DNA from: Agelas oroides
Taxonomy: Eukaryota; Porifera; Demospongiae; Agelasida; Agelasidae
DNA: 64,000 nt
Assembly (NCBI GenBank): GCA_949130485.1
Contig: OX422184.1
Location: forward strand, 14,606,405 to 14,670,404
Reading direction: 5' to 3'
Within the stretch, counting starts at the first letter, position 1. Every line of letters begins with the position of its first letter. Positions 1 to 11,807 of this stretch are shown piece after piece. Made by a program: the position numbers and the translations under genes. The notes below the pieces were generated by a model that did not search any database, was not told the origin of the DNA, and saw nothing but the letters and a program-made list of their open reading frames with translations.

Positions 1-57
1 ATGTTGCTCATATCTCTCTTGTACAGTGATGTTGCCTAGGTAACAGGTTATGTTATA

Positions 58-170
58 GATAAACCACAGTAGACAGGGATTTATGGTCCATAAACCACCC
101 GAGCCCGAGGGCGCAGCCCGAGGGCGAGGGTTGTTTATGGACCATAAATCCCTGTCTACTGTGGTTTATC
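58..170. mobile_element. Foldback MITE with TGTTATA target duplication
   Basis: The arm starting GATAAACCACAGTAGACAGG at 58 is repeated in inverse orientation ending at 170, giving an almost complete hairpin with a short CCCGAGGG-rich loop. Both ends are flanked by TGTTATA (51-57 and 171-177). The element is absent from the other duplicate copy, so it inserted after the duplication or was lost there. Confidence 0.85.
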
Positions 171-426
171 TGTTATATTCTCCACTCTGATTGGTCCTTG
201 TTGTTATTAGTAAATACACATGGTAGTTTTCACTGTAAACAAGGTATGTTATTAGTAAACATGTAAAGTAATTTACACTCTAAACAAGGTAGCTTATAGG
301 AAACATCATTTTACAACTTCCTGTGGTATATGGAACAGAATCTACAGAACCTACAACTTCCTGTCAGTATATGGAAAATAATACCCACCTGTTGCCACAG
401 AAACAAGGGTGAAGTGGAGTATATAT

Positions 427-527
427 AATAGTTAAATCCCTCCCTGGGGTGTGGTTTTGCATATTGGTGCCTGCTACTGACACCAATGCTTAAAACAACC
501 ACCCCCCCAGGGAGGGATTTAACTATT
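427..527. mobile_element. Foldback MITE (TAGTTAAATCCCTCCC family)
   Basis: Inverted arms begin TAGTTAAATCCCTCCCTGGG and end with the reverse complement. Sister copies lie at 27819-27918 and, more diverged, around 24617-24712. The element abuts the second SAM exon, so the reading frame next to it may run into transposon sequence. Confidence 0.8.
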
Positions 528-529
528 AC

Positions 530-849
530 TAAAATATGATGCTCAGGTTCTTTGTAATAGTTAAATCCCAGCACATCACGGAGGCAGTCGGGGCCTGGAA
601 GAGTAGCGAACGCCGTCGCGATCGCTTCACCATCCATATCTTGATCTGTTGAAAGAAAATACAGAACATGGGAGTTAGACAACGTACTACTACTACTAAT
701 CGTTTGGAAAAGTTGCACTGTACTAAATTTCACCATTTCACTTAGCCGGACTAACCTGAAAAAGCTTCGACTACTTCTTCCACGAAGACCCAAGGCTTAG
801 TACGCAACCACGCACACACTTCAGTTACAGTTTTCTCCTCAAACGCCAT
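530..849 (-). CDS. SAM-like domain gene, first two exons (copy 1, runs off the window)
   Basis: Exon 1 (849-756) starts with ATG and encodes MAFEEKTVTE... up to EEVVEAFS. A GT donor leads to exon 2 (645-530), which encodes DQDMDGEAI...LPGPDCLRDVLGF. The WL, FVEEV and DGEA...LPGP..L..VLG spacing is that of a sterile-alpha-motif domain and matches the copy at 28240-27921. By homology this is the N-terminus of a SAMD3-like protein. The rest of this copy would lie left of the window or be missing. The exon 2 donor (GTAATAG at 529) lies at the border of a foldback MITE and is uncertain. Confidence 0.65.
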
Positions 850-1043
850 GGTTTAGGATCGTTTCTCGTGGATGCGACTGCAGGCTCAAACGGTCAAACC
901 TGCCCGGCGTCAATTAGGAATACATGTGTAGCCCAATAATTGATTGACCTTTAGTACTAAATTACACTACTATACTATAGTGTTGTCCTGTGCCCAGCCC
1001 GCGCACGCCTCCCGGCGTGGACTGGGGACGAGACTCCTAACAC
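850..1043. promoter_or_regulatory. Putative bidirectional promoter, copy 1
   Basis: A 194-bp spacer separates the divergent ATG codons of the SAM-domain gene (minus, 849) and the C2H2-type gene (plus, 1044). Its length is identical in copy 2 (28241-28434). I see no convincing TATA box. Shared promoter function is inferred only from the head-to-head layout and conserved spacing. Confidence 0.45.
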
Positions 1044-1265
1044 ATGACCGACATGGCAGAAGACCGATTCAAGCTGGAGCAGTTACGCCATTGTTTAGTT
1101 ATTTCTAGCCTGATCATCGTACTCTTGCTGCTTGGCGGCATAGGAGAGACCAAAGGGATGGTGTACGATTGCAAACTGTGCAGCTTCCAATCTAGGGAGC
1201 GCCTACCCCTTGTGAAGCATATGTTTGAAGTACATTCTGTTGAACCTCGCTTCACATACACTTGT
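1044..1265 (+). pseudogene. C2H2/Tnp2-like gene, truncated copy 1
   Basis: The frame begins MTDMAEDRFKLEQL, has a hydrophobic stretch (SSLIIVLLLLGG) and the first half of a zinc finger (YDCKLCSF...H). It is the same protein start as the full gene at 28435. It is interrupted after 74 codons at 1265, where CACTACCAGG begins; the few codons that follow belong to the transposon. The rest of the gene is not found downstream of the element, so this copy is dead. Confidence 0.88.
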
Positions 1266-1275
1266 CACTACCAGG

Positions 1276-1605
1276 CAGGTATGCAATGAAATCACAAGGA
1301 ATTATCCTTGAAATTTCAATGGCAGAAGAATTGATTTATCCAATGAGTTTCATGGTATACTGGCTATGAAATCTTGACTTTTCATACCCCATGAATACTC
1401 CTTGTCAATTAAAACATAATGAAATCACCATGGCTTACACCCATGAAAAACAAGTGGAAATACCATGGAAAACAAGTCCTATGAAAGCACCATGAAAATT
1501 TAGTTATTTATCCATGGAAATACCATGAATTATAGAATACCATTTATGTACTTAAAATGCCATGAGAATTGGCACATTCACCCATGAAAACCCCATTATT
1601 TTTTG
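1276..1605. repeat. Left subterminal repeat array of the CACTA element
   Basis: About a dozen degenerate CATGAAA, CCATGAAA and CCATGGAAA words occur on both strands within 330 bp of the left end. Arrays of this kind bind the element's own accessory protein in plant CACTA elements; the same role here is inference. Confidence 0.8.
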
Positions 1606-1776
1606 TACTAGATTTATGTAGACAGGCCATTGATTTTAATTGCATTCATCAAATGGATGATACCAGGCCACACCCACATCAAAAGATAAGAAGTGAACTG
1701 TTATAATAAATGAGCCAAAACATGATGCACAATGCAAACATAGCTGCATATAATTATATCATGATCGATATCAGTA

Positions 1777-4700
1777 CTAGTAATCCCGAACTTTCGGTTT
1801 TCTTGAACGTTTTCCCTCCATAATCAGAGACGGTCCCATTTCAACTTCATCTACCTCTATGTAGGTCCACATAGGATGCTTCTTTCTCTGAAAAGGAATG
1901 AAAAAACTGTTCCTAATCTTCTCAAAGCATACAGCAAACTGTACTATTTTGCTTACCCTATGAAAAGCACAACAAATTAGTAAATAATTATGATTGTTAC
2001 AGTCCTTGGAAAAAAATTAATAGTTCAATTTTGAGTGCATGTATTGCTAAACTTCTATTAGTGTGTAAGCCCCGCTCTTAATGGAAGTTTGATGTACTCG
2101 AAACAATTATGTAACGGTATTATTCTACACGGGATTGGCACATACTAGTATAATTCATCATTGTGGGGCCTGTGTAAGCTGTAAACTGCTGATTTATTAA
2201 TTTGTCATGACACAAACAAGGGTTTGTCACTGTCTACTATTACATGAGCATAATAAGCCAAACCTGATGACACATAAGTGTATCGAGCACAAACCAGAAG
2301 TTGCCATGCATGCTTCAACTTCAGTCATCACCGCTGTGGGTCACCGATGCTACACTCTGGTAATACCCATGAGTTTGATTTTCATTAAATATTTAAATTT
2401 ACGGTATATGGCTGCAAGCAAACAAGACTAGTACGTATACACACACATGTGCAATGCAGTCTCGCTAGTGTGAGGCTTGCTCAGGCTCGTCCCAATAATG
2501 ACTTAGAAGTGGATTTGAGACGTTAGAACCTGGATCCCCTGGATTATATTTGTTTGATACGTCAACGCTACCACTACATATATTATTAAGAAGAATTGTG
2601 GTTCACCTTGCCAGGCACACTCCTGTCTCCAGATTGTTTAGGTGTCTTCGTTTCTTTAGGCCAAGCGTCCCTCTTCTTCTTCACACTCTCAGATGGGTTT
2701 ATCTCAGCATCAGGTTCCTGCCTCTCTGCCTCTTTTGGTTCAGGTTGTTCTCTCTTCTTCCTCTTGGGTGCATTGACCTCAGGACTCTGTAATGATGGAT
2801 TTTAAATTACTTTGTCATATAAATGGTTACTACTAACAATCACTTTTGTGATCATCAGATTTCAGCCACAATGACATCACCTGGCACAATGCACTTATAA
2901 GGTTCTGCACTAGCACATAGGGTGGAATAGGGGGAGTTTTAGGTAGGGGTGCAAAGCTATAAATCAATCAGTGTGTCATTTTTCTCCTCTGCAAAATGGA
3001 CAAATGCTCTTTTCAACCTGTATGGACTCCATTTCTGGTACTGTCAGTCATCACCGCTGTGTGTCACCGATGCTGCACTCTGGTAATACCCATGAGTTTG
3101 ATTTTCGTTATTTTAAATTTACGGTATATGGCTGCAAGCAAACAATACTAGTACGTATAGGGGGAGTTTTAGGTAGGGGTGCAAAGCTATAAATCAATCA
3201 GTGTGTCATTTTTCTCCTCTGCAAAATGGACAAATGCTCTTTTCAACCTGTATGGACTCCATTTCTGGTACTGTAAGCAGCTTTCAATAAGGACAAGCAT
3301 TCACTGTATAAGAGCCATGCTTACTGATTGGTATGGTTTGAGTTATGAATCTGAACAGAATGGTTGAAAATACCTGTGCATAAAATCACAAGTGCTAGAT
3401 CCCAGCAGAAATACACTTAAAATGATCACAAGCTAAAAGCTACGACCGCCAATACGACATGAAGCCAACGTTTCCTGGATTAAGTATCCACAAATGTCCT
3501 TGAGACTATGGCCCTGCGACTATGGCCTCACAAGTAAAAGGTAAATAACCACAAAGTACTTACTGATTTCATGATATCTGCAAGTTTCTTTCTGACGACT
3601 TTCCTGTTTTCATTTACCCATCGCTCATACTGTGACAGACCATCACTGTCTTCACCGCTGCTGGAGCAGGAGCTATCATGCGCAGACTGTGGCATTTGAG
3701 CATGTTGATTTGGTGTTTGACTGGTAGAATAAAGAAAACATTTGCATGGGTAGAGATACAATAGTGATTGCCTTTCCCAAGTATATGTACACAATGGTTG
3801 TACTCATAGCATGCATAAATGCTACGTGCAATTAGTATACCTTTTGGTACCAGTAGTCAATTGCTTCTGCCCAGTCTACAAGGAAGCAGAGATATATTTG
3901 TAACCACCTTTGGAGTACACGCTTGCGAGCCATTACCAATTTGAGGCTGTTTACAAGTTACTCCCTTATACACATTCACCCAGCACTAGCGCAGAAGGCA
4001 CTTACTTAGCCTCATTCCCAGGCCTTCCAACCATCCAGTTTTTTTGATTACTTGCAGTATGCAAAAATGGAGGGGGAAGGTCTGGTCCATTTTATCACGT
4101 GAATGATGTCAGTATCTACCTAGGTAGACAGAGGGGAGGAGGGGTCCCTAATCAGTACATTTTTTGCTCTACAAAAGTTGGAAACTCCTTTCTTTGTCTT
4201 GCTAAAGAAGCAAGACAAAGGAAAAAAGTGGCTTGCATACTCCTCATACAGCGTTCAATCGAGGCATTGCAAATTTGTTGGTAGCACAATACGATGCACT
4301 TTTGTCTCGACCACTTGTACAAAGTGCAGGAACGCTTTAGACTGCACATAACATTATTTAACACCCGACCTAGCTAGGTTAGCTCATGAGTACATGCATG
4401 TAAGCTGTGTAAAAAGTGATTTTGATTTGTCCGAGCCAAAAAACTTAACAGTTATTCATTCAACACACGACATTGCTGAAAGCTGAACTGCCCGGCCACA
4501 ACAGTTCAATTGAGAAGTCAACAAAACACATTTGCATGACATTATGCATGGCAACAACCATGTTTGACATCATTTGCTTAGCAACCGGTGACACAAATAT
4601 ACATATCCCGCCTAATGCCTAATAGGGATGTATCCGGTTTAAACCACTCTCCCCTCAGGTGTCACAATTTAAACCCGGATACATCCCTCGTAGATGTGAT

Positions 4701-7700
4701 ATAACATATATCCCTCGCTCACCAGGGAGGCACGTAACTATTACTAACAAGCCATTAACATTTTGAATGCAAAAATTGATATTATGCATTTATTATTAAT
4801 CAAAAATACAGTTATCAGCCAGAGGTCAGAGTGACAAGGGTTGCTTTGGAAGCCCTGAGCCTTCCTGCCTTTTCCAAGTGTGGTGTAGACGGAAGGTGGT
4901 GTTTACTACACAAACGACAGGGACTTACCCTGAAATACCACCACTAATCATGCTCTTTCATGTTAATATACTGTGCTGCATGTGTACAAGGCATGTGCCA
5001 ATATGTTGGTGCTTTGCATCCTAAGTGTCATATAACGTGACTATAAACAGGCTTGTCTGACTCACCATTGGCAGAGTTTCCTTTGACCCCACAAGTTGCA
5101 ACTGACTATTTTTCCACGTGAAGAGATCCAACTTCTACATCAAACAGTAGAAATATAGACAAGTAATTGCCTCGAAGTGTCATAGTTTTGTATGACTTCA
5201 AAATCTTGCAGGGTGACCTCACAGTATACTTCAGTACAATACATTGCTGAATACTAAAGGGACCTATGCAGCCTTGTTCCCAGGCTTGCCATGGAAAATT
5301 TACACAGTAGGTACAACCTAGTAGCAAGATCTCACAGCATCTAGCTATGTTCACACTGGATCACTTAGATCTATGACAACCTCTTTCAATGTTAGCATAT
5401 CTTGGATGCCATTGATTAAGGTTGTGACATAACGAAATGTACCTGAATTTTGTGTGAAGCAATGAACACTGCAAAGGTCTCGGAATGAGGTTATGACTAA
5501 ATTGTGGAGTTTAGTGATAAAGTTCCAAAGAGGAGCTGGGAGCAGTTACGCAAATCAGTAAGGTAGTAAACACACCTGTAACTGATGGAAAAAGGTCTTT
5601 CCGTTCACAGGCTTAGGAAGGTTAATCTCTTTCAAAGTAGTGCTGATAGACAGCAGAAGCACTTTTCCATACATCTCGTTTTCTAGAAAAAAGTGTACAA
5701 CAGTTAAAAGGCACTCTTCCTGAATAATTATTGGATTGACATCATCACTTTGAAATAACTAAAAATAGCTTGTGAGAAATCATGTATTTGGCCAAGGGCT
5801 ACCAAACACATAGCCTCGTTCCCAGACTCTTGTGCGGGGGAGGAGGAAAGAGAGCCTGGTACACACTGTTCGCACATGTGCCAGGTTCCCTTAGTAACCT
5901 GCATACTACTCCACTACACTAAAATTACGGTCAATTTCTGCTTACCTGCTGAAGGCCACACTGCATAGTTATACTCCCTGTGCAATATTGCTTTGACAGT
6001 AACAGTTTCCATTGCTTCGTTCAAGGTGATCGGTGAACTTCAAAGGGAAAGATTGCGTCAGTCACGTGCCAAAGCGTTTAGCTGGAATGGACGAACGCAT
6101 GGACAATTCCTGCAAGCGAAGAGCTGAGTACCTTCTCGCTCCCTCGTCATCGTCCACACAGAGTGTAGTCAGTGGCAGGCAGCTTTTATACGAGAGAAGT
6201 CGGTGTCCTCACTGCAGTAGCTCCTTAGGTAATTTCAGTTAACTGGCACATCCCTGGGTAGGCTTGATGCTTAGCCCTCAGACATGATAACTCACAATTT
6301 GCATACCACTCAAGTGGGTAGACAAAAACTCACCTTCACCCAGGAAAACTCCTTTCCCAATCTTTGTCCGATTGAACAGCACCATTACCTCTTTCTTTCA
6401 AAAAAAAAAAATGCAAGCTAGTTTAAAAATAATTAAAAATCTACAAAACGAATGCTTTGAGACCCTATTATTCAAGCTACTCACACTCTTCATCCACAAC
6501 TGCCATCATCCCCCCTCTTCTTTCAAAAGCACTATCACAGTTATCCCTGTTACAGGGGTACAACTACTGAGACCTTTTTCTCTGTATAGTTTCAGTTAGG
6601 AAATGGGAATATGACTACCAAGGTGTGTGCATCTCCACAGTAACCTTCAATATGCCAGAGAGGATAAATCTGTTATCTATCCTCTTGTGAAACCTTAGAG
6701 CTACTACCAGTAATTGAACTTCACAGTTCACGTGAAATTATAATTGTCTCACAAAGCCATACAATGCATGTACAAACGCTCATTCTAGTCGCCAGACTGG
6801 AATATGGAATGGAACGATGGAATGTAAAATGGAATGGAACAGTGAACATATACAGTTAGCTAACTCGTGTAACTGGTGCTGCTCAGTGTAGGTTGAACTA
6901 TTTAGTGTACCTCTAGGGCTGTTATCTCACCGCAGAAGCTTTATGATTTACAGTAAGTGGCAGCAAGCAAGCATACACACATACATGCATAATGCAGTCC
7001 TGTCAGTGTGGAACTTGCTCAGGCTTGTCCCAATTACTTAACACATTCAAGTTAGAAGAGGTAACCTATTAGAGACCTACCCTTCCCCGATGCTTTTGAG
7101 TGTAGTAGATGTGGAACTTTTGTCAAATAGCATTCTTGCCGCTGCTGACTTCCGTCTACTAGTAGTGACTTTCCTGCAAAAAGAAATATCAAGTACCACT
7201 GTCAACCCTCACAGCGACTCCCGAAGCACACGTTCAATATACTACGTATAAAATCATTGTGTGTATTGAGTGCGCTACTGTGCTTCAGGCTAATATTACG
7301 CGCAACGCGCAGCAAGTATAAAGCAGGTAAACTGCTGTCTGGCTCCTCCTTTGAGGGTAAAGCTTTTAAGAAGCCACAAAACTCTGAACTCTAAGGCTTT
7401 CTACTTCCAAGTAAATTTGCAGTACAAAATCCAGGTCTTTTGGCTAAGTAGCACCTCCCCTAAAGCCTACTAACAAAGATTTTACCTACAACTAGCACTG
7501 AACTCTAAAGTGTTCGAGCCAAGGTAAACCTGCAGCACTAACTTCCCGTGAGCATCTTGGGGTGCGGTTACTTCGCTCGTAATGTACAAATGTGACTGCT
7601 GGTATATGTCAAATAATGCATTCATGAGAAATAGCACCCAGTAAGCCACTCCACATGAGCTATATGCCTCAGATGAAAAGACAGAGAAAGCATGATAGCG

Positions 7701-9689
7701 TGGGAGAGTGTAGCATGCCATGCAAGTGTAGACAGCTGGCTGTAATATAATGTTCTGCTTGTCCTACGTTGTTGTTTGTGGTATTGCTCACAGGTATATA
7801 ATTACTTATTGTGAGTTTCACTTACAACTGCCTCAACTTAGAGTTTGCTGACCAAATGTAGAGCACAAGATGGCAGGGGTTCGTGTGAGTTTTGAGGAGT
7901 TTTTTTTATTTTTTATTTTTTTTTTTGCAGCTTACAAAGTTACTCACTCCCCATTGAGAGGAATCCCCTAAATGGTAAAGCCACATCTACTACTGCATAG
8001 ATTAAGCCACACACACCTATACTACAAGGTGCTAAGATCTCCCCATCAATACAAATTTAAGGTGATACTTGCCATGACAGGAAGCACTCTCTTTGATCTT
8101 GATGCTCTACTGCTGGATCTCAACTATGCTTGTCCAGGCTCGCTTCCAGATAAACGAGCAGTGTTAATTTCTACTGTAATGAAAGGCACTGAAGTGCCAA
8201 ACCCTCGGCGCAGCAGACTCTCTCATGCTTGCCATACGCATTCTGTTTTGTTCCTGCCTATACATAGGCGTAGGAAGCAAATTTGAAGTGTAGAGGCCAT
8301 GTTGTACCGCGCGAAGCGCGGCGGGAAAAATGTAAAACAATTTCGCCGCGCTATGCGCGGCGGCGAATTTTTTCAAAGTGTGCACCTTTAGACTGCAAAA
8401 TAAAGCCTTTTTTCAAGGGTAGAAGCTTTCAGACCTTCCCAACAGTCCAGTAAAATATTTGAAAAACAGTAAGATTATACGTACTGACTTCGTCGTTGTT
8501 CCCAGGAGACCGCCCAGCTTTCGTCGCTTGTAGTAGTAGGTCTCTGTGAAAATGTGCACTAGCCTCGTACCAAGCCATCTCACTGCCAAGATTTTGATTG
8601 CTTTGTAGTGTACTTTAAGCGGAAATGTACGCATGTAACTGCATATGAGACTGGTGCAACGAAGAGGCTGCTTGAGCTTAGGCTCGTTCCCAGGGAACGA
8701 GGCTAGCTTTAGCTATTATAGTAACATTAGCAGGTTATGAATATTAATTTGCGCCCTAAAAAGTGTAGCGGCCAAAGCCGCTACGGCCGCTACGGTTCCT
8801 ACGCCACTGCTATACACAGTTTGCTCAAAGGTTTCAGACTTTCTCATGCTTGCTTTGTGCATTCTGTTTTGTTCCTGCCTATACAAAGTTCGCTCACGAG
8901 TTTCTGACGCTCTTTCACAGACCTTGTGCAACTTATCTTTAGCTTTCCTAGCTATTTCACACTATCTGATTCTACTGATCTCATACGTTTCATAGCTTTC
9001 GTCTCGCAAATTACACTCTGCTTTTCGTTTGGATCGAAAGACATGATCACAGTGTTCACATGTCTTCCGTCTTACAGGTACAGCAGCTTTACACTGCGGG
9101 CATACCTTTGTTGGAGGCATACCTTTGTTGGAGGCATACTTACTGCCAATGGCCAATAATCGAACTCGCAAAGAATGTCTCTCCCAAGAACAAAATCGCC
9201 GCTAGCCACGTGGTCCAGATTCATACGCATGCGCGGAGTAAAAAATGGCCGACTTATCATGTAGGCCTAGCCGTACCAACAGGAAACACTCTAGCTTCGC
9301 AACGAAGCATTTTCAGAGAAAATTGCTTAAAATTTTCGACCTTCATCCGCCACTGAGAAGGTTAGTATCGTTTGTGGTACGAATAATCACGTATAAAGTG
9401 AGATGTTGAGTAACAGACGCACAGACACACACACAGACAGACACACAGACCAAGTACCGTAACCCTCGCTGCGCATGCGCGCCGAGGGTTAACAAGTGAT
9501 CTCAAGTTGGATGGGTAACAAGACCAAAAGTAAGGCTAAGGCATTTTGAGAAAAAACAAAAATGACTTACGGGACTCTTCTGACAGGAGTCTTCTTGTTG
9601 TGGGAACGAAGATACTGCCTTCTATTCATTAGACATTCTCCGAGCATAGTCCTCAGTCTTCTACGCTCAATAACAAGCTGTGGGCACAT
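1777..9689 (-). CDS. Antisense multi-exon gene inside the CACTA element, function unknown
   Basis: Exons joined by GT..AG sites in one continuous frame: 9689-9571 (MCPQLVIERRRLRT...), 8582 or 8543-8485, 7173-7081, 6390-6334 (VMVLFNRTKIGKGVFLGE), 6014-5946 (METVTVKAILHREY), 5682-5576 (NEMYGKVLLLSIS), 5105-5066, about 3872-3838 (DWAEAIDYWYQK), 3723 or 3690-3565 (SSSGEDSDGLSQYERW), 2786-2607 and 1887-1777, ending KPKVRDY and stop. The 2786-2607 exon is very rich in K, R, E and P (KRKKREQPEPKEAE), suggesting a nuclear, DNA- or chromatin-associated protein. No known domain is recognised. By position it could be the accessory (TnpA-like) protein. The 3' exons are well supported; the three exons upstream of 6390 and the exon near 3872 have alternative frames or splice sites. 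Confidence 0.6.
2398..2503. repeat. Dispersed repeat (TTTACGGTATATGGC...GCTCAGGCTCGTCCCAA)
   Basis: A ~100-bp sequence with TTTACGGTATATGG, GCAAGCAAAC, a CA-rich stretch, CAATGCAGTC, CTAGTGTG and GCTCAGGCTCGTCCCAAT recurs at about 6945-7045 and 61750-61845, with pieces at 3117-3158 and 58431. No coding capacity. It may be a SINE or MITE fragment. Confidence 0.75.
2928..3274. repeat. Two direct copies of a 117-bp unit, 230 bp apart
   Basis: The unit 2928-3044 (TAGGGGGAGTTTTAGG... to ...CATTTCTGGTACTGT) is repeated almost exactly at 3158-3274. The intervening 113 bp is a second copy of 2322-2440. This points to local template switching or unequal exchange inside an intron of the antisense CACTA gene. 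The unit resembles the piggyBac-like repeats near 38100 and 39300. Confidence 0.85.
6087..6228 (+). CDS. Candidate first exon of the CACTA transposase
   Basis: ATG at 6087 opens MDERMDNSCKRRAEY, then a serine-rich linker and RCPHCSSSL, ending at a GT donor (GTAATTT at 6229). A C-x2-C knuckle near the N-terminus is common in animal Tnp2-like proteins, and the exon is on the same strand as the DUF4218 exons 4 kb downstream. No connecting exons were found, so the link is tentative. Confidence 0.35.
8188..9493 (-). mobile_element. Zinc-ribbon/RASETPEQT-type repeat element, copy 1
   Basis: Bounded by GCACTGAAGTGCCAAACCCTCGGCGC on the left (given here only as landmarks GCACTGAAGTGC and AACCCTCGGCGC) and by a hairpin ending GCCGAGGGTT on the right. 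The minus strand encodes MPPTKVCPQCKAAVPVRR, then CEHC...HVFRSKRK (a zinc ribbon), followed after stops and frameshifts by relics of a repeat such as YRQEQNRMHKASMRKSE. A related copy lies at 36253-37799. Coding capacity is decayed. The coordinates are approximate, and this copy sits inside the CACTA element. Confidence 0.6.
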
Positions 9690-9897
9690 ACTTTTAACCT
9701 ATGAAATTGATGACATTACTAGAAATCATACAGACTGACATCAGTGTGCCCTGGTTCTTTCATGCTAGCCTCGTTCCCATGCTCTCTCCTCAAGGTAGGA
9801 AAGAGCCTGGTAACATGCGCTGGAAAAGTTGTCGACTTTGGCACCTTGCTCTGGAGTACAGTTGTTTGCGTTGACCTTGCCCCAAAAAGCTTTGCAA

Positions 9898-9960
9898 ATG
9901 AATATAATTATGTGGAAAACTTGAGTCTGATAGGAAGCCTAACCACATAATTATATTCAT
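9898..9960. repeat. 63-bp perfect-arm hairpin
   Basis: ATGAATATAATTATGTGG and its exact reverse complement flank a 27-bp loop. It could be a minimal foldback element or an RNA hairpin; nothing else marks it. Confidence 0.85.
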
Positions 9961-10392
9961 GGGCACAGCTTTTTTGGTTCACATTTTGATAGGACAAGCA
10001 AACAGCTGTACCAATCAGATTGCAGAACTAAACACGACACGTCACATTTTGTCCACTCAGGAAAAAAAAAGTAAACTCGCAAATGAACTTATTTACCAAG
10101 TCTACAGGACTCAAATCACATGACTGGAAAGAGGTGTGTAGTAGCTTTTTATGTAATCTATACAGTTAGCAAGTTTCATATCTGCACATACTTGGCACTT
10201 GTGTAGAAAACAGCTATTAGAAACTTGTCCTGGGTGCACATACTTTCTATACACTTAGTTATTGGCAATTATTAGCTGAAGTATAGATCACATGTCCCAT
10301 TCATGAGTTCATTGGGCTATATTATATACACTTATAGAGTTTCCAGCACAACTAAATTAATAATGTTCCTGTTGTTGTGTCTCTCTTGACAG

Positions 10393-11807
10393 TTGATTTG
10401 TAAAGGAATCCTGAAATATTGTTTGAGGGGAATGCTGGAAACACAGCAGCGTTCAACACTCTTCGAATTTCTTGATGCCTTAACTTTACTTCTGGCAGAG
10501 GTGCATGATAGTGGCAAACTCCCTGAGGTGACACAAAAGGTCCACATGGCCCTTGCCCTAATTGAACGGGATTTTCCCATGGCCATTCAGGTATTATTTG
10601 CTTTGAATACCAATTTAAATAAGAAGCTGAAGTATTGTTGTAGCCCTGTCAAGCTTAACTGATTGCTTCCCTGGGATGTAGAGACCCAGTTAGTTTGGCA
10701 TGGGTAACAAAAAAGGGGGAGAGGGCTAGAATATTGAGTGGGGGATCAGTGCATGCTAGCAAAATGTGTATCTTTGTCTTAGGATGAAAATTCGTTACGT
10801 TCTGATCTCTCATTTTGTAGGTCATCTCAATGCATTTGCTGCACCACATTGCCCGTGGGATTGAGCTCTATGGTCCTGTATATGGGACGTGGATGTTCGC
10901 CTATGAACGTTTTAACAGTTGGATGACACGTAGAGCAATGAATCGATCTCGCCCTGAGGCTACCATCATGGAAACATACAGAGTAAGATATTAAGTATGA
11001 TTTGTACTATAAAAAATATACTTTGAGTGTATTTATATAGTAGTTGTTAGCTTTTTTGTCCAACCTGTTATACAAGAGTGGAGAAAGGGAAAGAGCATTT
11101 TCCTTAAATCCACAACTTAATATCCTTTGCAGATCTACGAGTGGTACCATTACATGTTGTCTTCTGGCCGTGTCTCTCTCAAGAAGAGTGATAAGGACAC
11201 TACATCTACTATTGCTACCTCACAGTTAACCGATGTAGAACTAAACCTACTTGATGCGTTTTATTGTGAGACTAACCCTAGATATTCTATGCTGTGTCGT
11301 GAATATGAACATGCTCTTCAGCAAGCCAAAAATGCGAGGAACAAGTCCACTTTTCCCAAGATGCCTCAGTGGATACCTGCACAAGGTTACCAGATGGGTG
11401 ACAAGGAACTCCTTTGTGGACCTCAAAATCACATTCACGTTTACAAAAAGATGTCAAGAGAAGATGTTCAGACGGGAAGAATGGTGTTTTATTCTTCAGA
11501 GCAGTATGAGACTTTTCCAAGTCGACATTTGTGTTCTTTTGTGCGAGTATTAAAAGATGGATTAATTTGTTACCCTGTACTTGGTCGCATTAAGAAGTTG
11601 TTCAGTCATCAGTTTGGCAGCTGTGTTTATAAATTGGCTGTACTGCAACACTTTGATTCTCCCCAGAGGGATGTAGAGTCAAGATTGTGGGTTGTGAACC
11701 TCACTCGGCCTCATGATCATCTGTCTGTTGTACCTCTGGACATACTTTCACATCCACTAGTGGTTGCTTTTGAAAACCAAAGTTTATGGTTTTCGAACTG
11801 TGTGTGA
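10393..11807 (+). CDS. Tnp2-type transposase, C-terminal DUF4218 region (three exons)
   Basis: Exons 10393-10590, 10821-10982 and 11133-11807 join in phase 0 with good acceptors (TTGACAG, TTTTGTAG, CTTTGCAG). The product contains ILKYCLRGML, then VISMHLLHHIARGIELYGPV, YGTWMFAYERFNSWMTRRA and NRSRPEATIMETYRIYEW. This is the MHLLxH...GPxxxxWMFxxERF...RPE signature of DUF4218, which follows the Tnp2 catalytic domain in CACTA transposases. The long last exon resembles the variable C-terminal region and ends at TGA 11805. No Tnp2 core was found upstream, so the gene is probably internally deleted and the element non-autonomous. Confidence 0.85.

Larger units (their letters stand above)
1..1265. 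repeat. Segmental duplication, copy 1 (with 27767-28657)
   Basis: Bases 1-50 match 27767-27816, and 550-1265 match 27942-28657 colinearly with about nine substitutions in 716 bp that I could count by eye. Bases 51-420 are extra relative to copy 2 and include a foldback MITE. The duplicated block carries the divergent 5' ends of two genes and the spacer between them. It stops abruptly at 1265, where the CACTA element begins. The high identity implies a recent duplication or gene conversion. Confidence 0.92.

Noticed and set aside
311..793. 160-codon minus-strand open frame read as one exon
   Set aside because: It runs across an intron and a foldback MITE. The conserved duplicate and the splice sites show that only 849-756 and 645-530 are exonic, partly in another frame.
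1037..1261. Minus-strand frame opposite the C2H2 exon
   Set aside because: It is the complement of the zinc-finger exon on the plus strand, with no protein-like motif and no splice logic.
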